From assembly GCA_031268055.1 (NCBI GenBank), contig JAIRXY010000019.1, positions 1-8,483 of the forward strand: DNA of 8,483 bases, read 5' to 3'. Below, piece by piece: positions 1 to 5,452 of this stretch. The notes under the pieces are model-generated. The model worked only from the letters and a program-made list of their open reading frames with translations, made no database searches and was not told the origin of the DNA. How positions within the stretch are numbered: the first letter of the stretch is position 1; each line of letters begins with the position of its first letter. A program made the translations under genes and the position numbers. This DNA is from Prevotellaceae bacterium. GTDB lineage: Bacteria > Bacteroidota > Bacteroidia > Bacteroidales > UBA932.

Positions 1-1
1 G

Positions 2-97
2 GCGTTCCCCGCCATTGCCGCGATATTCACGCTTTGGGCTATGCGCAGAATTGCCCGCGACGAAGCGCTGGTGCGCTCGCTCGACAGGCTGAGGTAG
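2..97 (+). CDS. C-terminal fragment of a DUF4293-like membrane protein (5' end outside window)
   Basis: An open frame enters from the left edge and ends at a TAG at 95-97, leaving 31 visible residues. It begins with a hydrophobic stretch (AFPAIAAIFTLWAM), consistent with the end of a transmembrane helix, followed by a basic and acidic tail ending DEALVRSLDRLR. From memory, that tail closely matches the conserved C-terminus of DUF4293 proteins, which are small four-helix inner-membrane proteins of unknown function found in Bacteroidota. The gene converges on lolA, whose stop lies 63 bp away. The identification rests on a short tail only, so the family is likely but not certain. No function is known. 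Confidence 0.6.
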   Translation, partial: AFPAIAAIFTLWAMRRIARDEALVRSLDRLR

Positions 98-157
98 CGC
101 GCGGCAGGCAAGCTTACGCCCTCTTGGACTCTCCAAGAGCAGCTGCCGCAGGCGCGC
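97..157. terminator. Nested inverted repeats between convergent genes, probable bidirectional terminator
   Basis: The gap between the two convergent stop codons contains an inner perfect 8-bp inverted repeat, CTCTTGGA (121-128) and TCCAAGAG (132-139), with a 3-base loop. An outer pair encloses it: GCGCGCGGCA (97-106) can pair with TGCCGC (144-149) and the following GCGC after a 2-base bulge. Both would fold on either strand, as expected for a shared terminator of convergent genes. There is no obvious T-run on either side, so intrinsic termination is inferred from position and structure and not from a classical signature. Confidence 0.45.
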
Positions 158-160
158 ACC

Positions 161-814
161 CTACCGCATATCTACCACCTCCACATCGGGGCGCTTTTTT
201 ACGTCAAACGTAAAATCGGCAGGCGTGGGCTTTATGGCAGCGTCGATTTTTTGAATTTTTACGGTCACGTTACTGCCGTTTTTTCCGTAGTACACAATGC
301 TTACCGGCAGCTGTGTTGCTTTTTCTACCTGTAGGCGAATGCTGGTGTAGCCGGTTTTTTTGTCCTTGGGAAAAAGGTCTACCTCCAGCACAACCTTGCC
401 CTCTACGTTGGCTCGCTCGCTACGCAGCTTGTGCTGGTAATCTTTTTCGTCGAAAGAAAAAAGCATTGAAGGGTCGGCAAAAATGCCATCCTCCACCATG
501 CTGGGAGTGTTAATGGTCACTTCGTTGACATCCTTTAGGTAGGTCCAGCGCAGCTGCCCGTTACAGTAGATAGCGCTCGTTTCCCAATCCAGCTTATACA
601 TTTTGTCCATAATCAGGAGTTGCCCTTGCTGCCGGTTATCCGCTTTTTCCGCTGCGTTTTCGTAGCGGTACTCAAAATCTATGGCCACGGTTTTAAGGTT
701 TTTCATTTGCGCCATAAATTTTTCCAGCACAGTCTTGGTATTCTGTGCAATCCCCAGCAGAGGCAGCAAAACGGCAGCAAATGCTATCAACTTTTTCACG
801 CTAAAATTCTCCAT
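161..814 (-). CDS. lolA: Outer-membrane lipoprotein carrier protein LolA-like
   Basis: A 217-aa protein resembling the LolA family, periplasmic chaperones that take acylated lipoproteins from the LolCDE transporter and carry them to the outer membrane. Residues 7-23 form a signal peptide (KKLIAFAAVLLPLLGIA) with likely signal peptidase I cleavage before Q24. The mature part shows the family pattern: an N-terminal helix (about 25-40), a beta-rich body with 'GQLLIMDKMYKLDW' (64-77), and 'GQLRWTYLKDVNEVTI' (86-101), the usual Gly/Trp/Tyr strand pair. Length is normal for Bacteroidota LolA. It starts 17 bp after the ftsK stop, so it is probably co-transcribed and last in the cluster. The start at 814 is chosen because the basic KK plus hydrophobic core follow at once. 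Bacteroidota usually lack LolB, so delivery at the outer membrane may work differently; that is family knowledge, not visible here. Confidence 0.88.
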   Translation of the reverse strand: MENFSVKKLIAFAAVLLPLLGIAQNTKTVLEKFMAQMKNLKTVAIDFEYRYENAAEKADNRQQGQLLIMDKMYKLDWETSAIYCNGQLRWTYLKDVNEVTINTPSMVEDGIFADPSMLFSFDEKDYQHKLRSERANVEGKVVLEVDLFPKDKKTGYTSIRLQVEKATQLPVSIVYYGKNGSNVTVKIQKIDAAIKPTPADFTFDVKKRPDVEVVDMR

Positions 815-831
815 TCTTCATTTTCAGTTAA

Positions 832-3270
832 TCAAATTTGTCCCATCATTTGCTCCAGCGCTATGACATCGGGAATACGCACCTGCCGAGGCTTGCTGCC
901 GTCGGGAGGGCCAACAACGCCGGCGGCCTCCAGCTGGTCCATGATGCGCCCCGCACGATTGTATCCAAGGTTGAGCTTTCGCTGTATGAGCGAAGTCGAC
1001 CCCTGCTGGGTTTCCACAACGAGGCGTGCGGCCTGCTCAAACATGCCATCGCGCTTGCTCAGGTCAATATTGTCGCGCTCGCCATCGCTACCTTCGGGGA
1101 TGTACTCGGGTAGCATAAAGGCGGTGGGGTAGCTCTGCTGCTTGCCGATGAAATCAACAATTTTTTCCACCTCCGGCGTATCGACAAAGGCGCACTGCAC
1201 GCGCACAATATCGCTTCCGGTGGACACCAGCATGTCGCCCTTACCGATGAGGTGCTGCGCGCCCGGCGTGTCGAGAATGGTGCGCGAGTCAATCATGCTG
1301 GTAACGCGAAATGCGACCCTTGCGGGGAAGTTTGCCTTGATAAGCCCCGTGATAACGTTCGTGGTAGGGCGCTGCGTTGCAATCACCAGGTGAATGCCGA
1401 TAGCGCGCGCCAGCTGCGCCAGCCGCGCAATGGGCATCTCCACCTCGCGCCCGGCCGTCATTATCAAGTCGGCAAACTCATCTATCACCAGCACAATGTA
1501 GGGCAGGTAGCGGTGTCCGTGCTCAGGGTTGAGCCGCCGGTCGATAAACTTCTGGTTGTACTCCTTTATGTTGCGCACCGCCGCGGCTTTGAGCAGCTCG
1601 TAGCGCGCGTCCATCTCAATGCACAGCGAGTTGAGCGTGTAAATTACCTTTTGGTTGTCGGTGATAATGGCGTCCTCGGCGTCGGGCAGCTTGGCCAGAA
1701 AGTGCCTCTCTACCTTAGCGTACAGCGGCAGCTCCACCTTTTTGGGGTCAACCAGCACAAACTTGAGCTGCGAGGGGTGCATTTTGTAGAGCAGCGAGGT
1801 AAGCACTGCATTTAGCCCTACCGACTTACCCTGCCCCGTAGCGCCGGCAATCAGCAGGTGGGGCATTTTGGCGAGGTCAATCACAAATGTTTTGTTGGTG
1901 ATGGTTTTGCCCAGCGCAATAGGCAAGTCGAACTTGGCGTCGTTGAACTCCGCCGACTTTACAACCGAGTGCATCGACACAATTTCGGAGTGCTGGTTGG
2001 GCACCTCTATGCCAATGGTGCCCTTGCCCGGAATGGGTGCAATAATCCGAATACCAAGCGCAGCAAGGCTTAGTGCAATATCATTTTCCAGCCCTTTGAT
2101 TTTGGAGATGCGCACCCCCGGCGCAGGAATAATTTCGTAAAGCGTGACGGTAGGGCCAATGGTAGCTTTAATTTCGGAAATGGAAATGTTATAGTGCCCC
2201 AGCGTGCGCACAATCTTGTTCTTGTTCTGCTCCAGCTCTTCCACCGATACCGATTTAGCCGATTTGGGATAGTCGTTGAGCAGGTCAACGGGAGGGTATT
2301 CGTAGCGCGACAGGTCGGCCTTGGGGTCGTATGGCAGGTGGCTTGCCAGCACCCCATCCAACTGCTGCTCTACACCGTTGCCATCAATATCCAATTCAAT
2401 ATCCTGCTCGTCTTCAGGCTTCTCAGCTGCGGGAGTGTCGTTGCTTTGCGCTGCTTTACCCAAATTTTCGGCATCCTCATCTTCATCTTCATCGGACGGC
2501 GTTACCGTAAAGGGAATGTCTGTACCTTGCTCCGGCTCAAAAACGATGTCGGGCTCTCCCTCGGTATCGTCTTTATTGCCATCGCTTTTATTGTCATCAT
2601 CATCGTCGTCATTGTTATCATCATCGTCATTGCTCTCGCCACCGGTGGCGGCTGGGATTTGGGCAGGATTTTTGTTTTCCTTTTTTCTGCAAAGGTAAGC
2701 GGTGATATTCCGTATCAACGTTTGTATGCGCCGCGGGAAGCTCGGAATAGCGTAGCAGCAAGTCAGGAAGAAAGCTACAATGAGCAGCATAATGCTGCCG
2801 AATTTTCCCAGCGGCTTAATCAGCCCGTCATGCCCGATGAAGTAGCCGTACTCTCCGCCCAGCCCTGCTCCAAGCAAGGTTGGGCTGCTGCAAATGCCCA
2901 GCGAAAGCGATGCCAGCAGCATAAGCAGCGCCAAAATGACAAGCAGCTTGAACGTTTTTAAGCGACCTATCCTAAGCAGGCGCAGTGCGACGATAAAGCC
3001 GGCCACCGGAATGCAAACAGACGCTACGCCAAACCAACCCCGGACGAGCGCCGTTGCCAAGTAGTTACCCACGCTCCCACCCCAATTTTGGGTGGACGCG
3101 GTCAACATGCCGGAGGCGCTATGGTCTACATCCCAGTAAAAAAAGTAGGAGATGGTAGCTATCAGCGTGTAGATTGATACAAGCGCAAGCGTAACGCCCG
3201 TCCACGTGCGCCACCTTGCAGCTTTGCCCGTCCTGCCGGAGGCGCTTGCTTTTTGTTTTTTCACCGCCAT
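832..3270 (-). CDS. ftsK: DNA translocase FtsK
   Basis: An 812-aa FtsK/SpoIIIE-type septal DNA translocase, which pumps chromosome termini through the closing septum and activates XerCD recombination at dif. Four membrane segments are visible at about residues 25-45, 77-97, 108-127 and 157-175. A low-complexity acidic linker follows (about 213-300), with a run of only Asp and Asn at 214-227 and DEDEDED at 260-266. The motor begins near 320. Walker A is GATGQGKS (476-483, catalytic K482) and Walker B is IVLVIDE (592-598). The C-terminal gamma winged helix (about 740-812, with LNLGYNRAGRIMDQLEAAG) is the part that reads polar chromosome sequences in E. coli and Bacillus. All parts appear intact and the length is normal for the phylum. 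The ATG at 3270 lies 3 bp after the S41 protease stop, and the lolA start follows 17 bp after the ftsK stop. Confidence 0.97.
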   Translation of the reverse strand: MAVKKQKASASGRTGKAARWRTWTGVTLALVSIYTLIATISYFFYWDVDHSASGMLTASTQNWGGSVGNYLATALVRGWFGVASVCIPVAGFIVALRLLRIGRLKTFKLLVILALLMLLASLSLGICSSPTLLGAGLGGEYGYFIGHDGLIKPLGKFGSIMLLIVAFFLTCCYAIPSFPRRIQTLIRNITAYLCRKKENKNPAQIPAATGGESNDDDDNNDDDDDDNKSDGNKDDTEGEPDIVFEPEQGTDIPFTVTPSDEDEDEDAENLGKAAQSNDTPAAEKPEDEQDIELDIDGNGVEQQLDGVLASHLPYDPKADLSRYEYPPVDLLNDYPKSAKSVSVEELEQNKNKIVRTLGHYNISISEIKATIGPTVTLYEIIPAPGVRISKIKGLENDIALSLAALGIRIIAPIPGKGTIGIEVPNQHSEIVSMHSVVKSAEFNDAKFDLPIALGKTITNKTFVIDLAKMPHLLIAGATGQGKSVGLNAVLTSLLYKMHPSQLKFVLVDPKKVELPLYAKVERHFLAKLPDAEDAIITDNQKVIYTLNSLCIEMDARYELLKAAAVRNIKEYNQKFIDRRLNPEHGHRYLPYIVLVIDEFADLIMTAGREVEMPIARLAQLARAIGIHLVIATQRPTTNVITGLIKANFPARVAFRVTSMIDSRTILDTPGAQHLIGKGDMLVSTGSDIVRVQCAFVDTPEVEKIVDFIGKQQSYPTAFMLPEYIPEGSDGERDNIDLSKRDGMFEQAARLVVETQQGSTSLIQRKLNLGYNRAGRIMDQLEAAGVVGPPDGSKPRQVRIPDVIALEQMMGQI

Positions 3271-3273
3271 TTT

Positions 3274-4872
3274 TTACTTCAGCAAATTTTCGTAATTTTT
3301 CCAGTGGGTCATTATCTCTACCGCTTTTTGGTAACCGTTGTCAATGGTGGGGTAAACCACCTCGTAGTACTCGCTGCTCGTAAAAATATCCTGCGCTACC
3401 AGGCCTTTGAGCTGCACCGAAATGTCGTGCTTTGCCCTGCTGATTTCCGCCTCGTTTTTGGACAATTTCTGCTTTTCGGCAAACGCCACCAGCTCGTTAA
3501 AAAGCGAATCGCTTACGCTAAAACCTTTGTTGAATCGCTCAAACGTTTTGTACTCTTGCTTCAGGCGGCTGCGGTTTGCGTCAACGTAAGAGAGCGTAAA
3601 CTGGTTGATGATGCCCAAGCGCACCAGCTTTGCGTGGTAGGAGGTGTAGCCGCTGGTGTCGAGCGGCACAAACACATCGGGCATAATGCCGCCGCCGCCG
3701 TACACGGTACGCCTGTTTTTGAGCGTAAAGAATTTCAGCGAATCGGGAAGCGATTTGAGGCTGTCGAGGCTATACACTTCGCCGTTGGTGTAGCGCTGGT
3801 ACAAGTCCTTGTAGTACTTTTCGGTTTCGCCGTTGTTGTAGGGGCGCTGTATTATTCTACCGGTAGGCGTGTGGTAGCGGGCAATGGTGACGCGCACCAG
3901 CGAGCCGTCGGGGAGCTCGAGCTGGTTTTGCACCAGCCCTTTGCCAAACGAGCGACGGCCAACAATAATCCCCCTGTCCCAGTCCTGAACAGCTCCGGCG
4001 ACGATTTCGCTTGCCGAGGCCGAATTTTCGTCAATCAAGATAACCAACTTTCCCTTCTCAAACCGCCTGAGCGTATCGGTAGCAACAAGGTCTGTGCGCG
4101 GCAGGGCGCGCCCCTCGGTGTAGACCATCAGCTCATTCTTGGAGAGAAATTCGTCGGCAATGTAGGTCGATACGTCGAGCATGCCGCCGGCATTTCCGCG
4201 CAAGTCGAGGATGATACCATCGGGTTTTTTGCCCAAATCGTCCAAGGCTTTTATAAATTCGCGGTGCGATGTTGCGGCAAAGCGGCCAAGGTGAATGTAG
4301 GCAACGCCCGGGGCAGCCCAAAACTTAGCGTCGATGCTGTAAATCGGTATCTTGTCGCGGGTGATGGTAAAGTCGAGCAGGTGGTCTACGCCGCGCCGCG
4401 CCACGCGCACGCTCACGATGGTGCCCTTGGGGCCGCGAAGCATTTTCACCACATCCGTATTTTTGACGCTTACGCCGGCAATATTTTTGCCATCCACCTC
4501 CACAATGCGGTCGCCGGCCACAATGCCCACCTTTTGCGACGGGCCGCCCGCAATGGGCGATATGACCAGCAGGGTGTCATTAAAAATGTTGAACTCAATG
4601 CCAATACCGTCAAAGTTGCCCAGCAGCGACTCGGTGGTAGCCTTGGCATCCTTAACGGAGGTATAGCTGGAGTGAGGGTCAAGCTCGCTCAGCGCCTTGA
4701 TAACGGCTTTCTCGGTAAGGTCGTCAACGTCCACGGTGTCCACGTACGACGTGGAGAGGTAGTACATCAAACGTCCAAACTTGAACATTGCATCGTTAAC
4801 TTTTTGCAGCGGCTGCGCATACACCGAATGTGCGGCAATGGAGAGTAGCAAAATGGCTATTTTTTTTTTCAT
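3274..4872 (-). CDS. S41 family C-terminal processing peptidase (CtpA/Prc type) with PDZ domain
   Basis: A 532-aa secreted serine protease of family S41. Residues 1-19 (MKKKIAILLLSIAAHSVYA, cleavage before Q20) are a signal peptide, so it acts in the periplasm. A PDZ domain spans about 85-160 and contains the substrate-groove region 'GIGIEF' and 'AGDRIVEVDG' (119-128). The protease core carries ENSASASEIVAGA (282-294) and SFGKGLVQ (308-315). By spacing to E. coli Prc and Bacillus CtpB, the triad is S286, K311 and Q315, all present. A helical extension of about 120 residues follows the core (from roughly 410), as in many Bacteroidota S41 proteins. Substrates are unknown; relatives trim or degrade C-termini of envelope proteins. 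It ends 3 bp before ftsK, so the two are almost surely co-transcribed. The coding sequence opens with ATG followed by ten A residues, a possible slippage site. Confidence 0.93.
   Translation of the reverse strand: MKKKIAILLLSIAAHSVYAQPLQKVNDAMFKFGRLMYYLSTSYVDTVDVDDLTEKAVIKALSELDPHSSYTSVKDAKATTESLLGNFDGIGIEFNIFNDTLLVISPIAGGPSQKVGIVAGDRIVEVDGKNIAGVSVKNTDVVKMLRGPKGTIVSVRVARRGVDHLLDFTITRDKIPIYSIDAKFWAAPGVAYIHLGRFAATSHREFIKALDDLGKKPDGIILDLRGNAGGMLDVSTYIADEFLSKNELMVYTEGRALPRTDLVATDTLRRFEKGKLVILIDENSASASEIVAGAVQDWDRGIIVGRRSFGKGLVQNQLELPDGSLVRVTIARYHTPTGRIIQRPYNNGETEKYYKDLYQRYTNGEVYSLDSLKSLPDSLKFFTLKNRRTVYGGGGIMPDVFVPLDTSGYTSYHAKLVRLGIINQFTLSYVDANRSRLKQEYKTFERFNKGFSVSDSLFNELVAFAEKQKLSKNEAEISRAKHDISVQLKGLVAQDIFTSSEYYEVVYPTIDNGYQKAVEIMTHWKNYENLLK
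4860..4869 (-). repeat. A10 homopolymer tract directly after the S41 start codon
   Basis: On the coding strand the ATG of the S41 protease gene is followed by ten consecutive A residues, encoding Lys-Lys-Lys and the first base of Ile5. Gain or loss of one A would shift the frame at codon 5 and abolish the protein. Lys-rich signal-peptide starts often use AAA codons, so chance is an adequate explanation. Confidence 0.9.
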
Positions 4873-4913
4873 TTACAGCTTTTATTGTTACGTGAATTTA
4901 CGGAAAAATACAG

Positions 4914-4959
4914 GGCGCTAATCCTGCTATGATGTTGTACGCTATGATTGTGTGGCGCT
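4914..4959. repeat. Paired direct repeats in the divIC-S41 intergenic gap
   Basis: The 8-mer GCTATGAT occurs at 4926-4933 and again at 4941-4948, a 15-bp period. The pair is flanked by two copies of GGCGCT in the same orientation (4914-4919 and 4954-4959). This nearly fills the 89-bp gap between the divIC stop and the S41 start. Two closely spaced direct repeats could be a regulator binding site for the S41-ftsK-lolA unit, but no known operator is recognised. No convincing promoter is visible in the gap; the nearest is TATTTTTC (minus strand), which lacks the final G of the Bacteroidota -7 element. Confidence 0.4.
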
Positions 4960-4961
4960 CG

Positions 4962-5246
4962 TCAGTCTTCGATGATAAAGATATCTTCGTCGGCGCGCTT
5001 CATGTAGTACTGCTCGCGGGCGATTTTCTCAAGGTGGTCATCATCGGTAAGGAGGTCGTTGAGGAGCTGCCTGTTGCTGTTGACCTGCGCTTGGTAAAAG
5101 ACAGCTTCGCGCTCCAAGCGGTGCAGCTGGTACGCTACGATGATGTGCTCTTTCAGGCTGTTGCGGTCAAAGAAAGCAACCCAAACGGCAACAAATAGCA
5201 TCAGGATTGCTCGCACGTAGCGAGAGCGGGAGTAGGTATGTAGCAT
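4962..5246 (-). CDS. Septum formation initiator, FtsB/DivIC family
   Basis: A 94-aa bitopic membrane protein of the FtsB/DivIC family, which with FtsL and FtsQ/DivIB forms the divisome complex that activates septal peptidoglycan synthesis. A short basic N-terminus (residues 1-12) precedes one transmembrane helix (about 12-27, with AILMLFVAVWVAFF). A probable coiled coil follows (about 33-68, with VAYQLHRLEREAVFYQAQV), then the conserved tail LEKIAREQYYMKRADEDIFII. The frame can be extended four codons upstream to a TTG at 5258. I chose the ATG at 5246 because it is the stronger start codon and the extra residues (MQVE) add nothing recognisable. It lies 89 bp upstream of the S41-ftsK-lolA unit in the same orientation and, given FtsK's role, forms part of a division cluster. 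FtsB and DivIC cannot be separated by sequence here, so no symbol is given. Confidence 0.87.
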   Translation of the reverse strand: MLHTYSRSRYVRAILMLFVAVWVAFFDRNSLKEHIIVAYQLHRLEREAVFYQAQVNSNRQLLNDLLTDDDHLEKIAREQYYMKRADEDIFIIED

Positions 5247-5292
5247 TTCAACTTGCAATTACGACGTGTGACTTACGATTAAAAACAGCAGG

Positions 5293-5325
5293 CAAAATTA
5301 CGGTTTTTACAGCTATCAAAACCAA
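5293..5325 (-). promoter_or_regulatory. Predicted Bacteroidota-type promoter for the divIC gene
   Basis: Read on the minus strand, TAATTTTGC fits the Bacteroidota primary-sigma -7 consensus TAnnTTTG exactly (complement of 5293-5300). Upstream, TTTTG (complement of 5317-5321) lies 16 bases away and a second TTG (complement of 5323-5325) 22 bases away; either could serve as the -33 element. Transcription would start around 5285, leaving about 40 bases before the ATG at 5246. This is pattern matching only. Confidence 0.5.
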
Positions 5326-5327
5326 GC

Positions 5328-5342
5328 CTGAGGCTCTGAGGC
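5328..5342. repeat. Short tandem direct repeat CTGAGGC
   Basis: Two copies of CTGAGGC separated by one T lie at 5328-5334 and 5336-5342, between the divergent promoters of divIC and the TonB-dependent receptor. They could be a regulator half-site pair or chance; nothing known is recognised. Confidence 0.35.
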
Positions 5343-5372
5343 GTTAAATAAATTTAAGCTGGTGGTAACTTC

Positions 5373-5404
5373 TTGCTGTTGTCAGTATTTTGGGGTTACT
5401 TTGC
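5373..5404 (+). promoter_or_regulatory. Possible promoter for the TonB-dependent receptor gene
   Basis: TTG at 5373-5375 lies 21 bases before TACTTTGC (5397-5404), which resembles the Bacteroidota -7 element TAnnTTTG but is one base short between TA and TTTG. A transcript would begin near 5411, about 40 bases before the ATG at 5453. An overlapping alternative, TATTTTGG just upstream, has the same one-base defect. The position is sensible but the match is imperfect. Confidence 0.3.
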
Positions 5405-5452
5405 CCATCATTATGAAAAAACACAAAGGACAATAAGCACTCCCTAAAGAAC

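Noticed and set aside
2194..2961. A 255-codon plus-strand frame opposite ftsK, with Ile/Val-rich stretches
   Set aside because: The Ile/Val runs are the antisense reading of the Asp/Asn triplet repeat in the FtsK linker, and the frame is entirely inside ftsK.
3253..4848. A 531-codon open frame on the plus strand opposite the S41 protease
   Set aside because: It lies almost wholly antisense to a gene with an intact S41 catalytic triad, shows no recognisable domain, and has the composition expected of a shadow of a GC-biased coding strand.
4929..5198. An 89-codon plus-strand frame opposite the DivIC/FtsB gene
   Set aside because: The opposite strand has a convincing FtsB/DivIC architecture; this frame has no family features.
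5413..5436. A seven-codon reading frame (MKKHKGQ) upstream of the TonB-dependent receptor
   Set aside because: It could be a leader peptide, but it is too short to judge, contains no regulatory codon run and has no visible attenuator structure after it.
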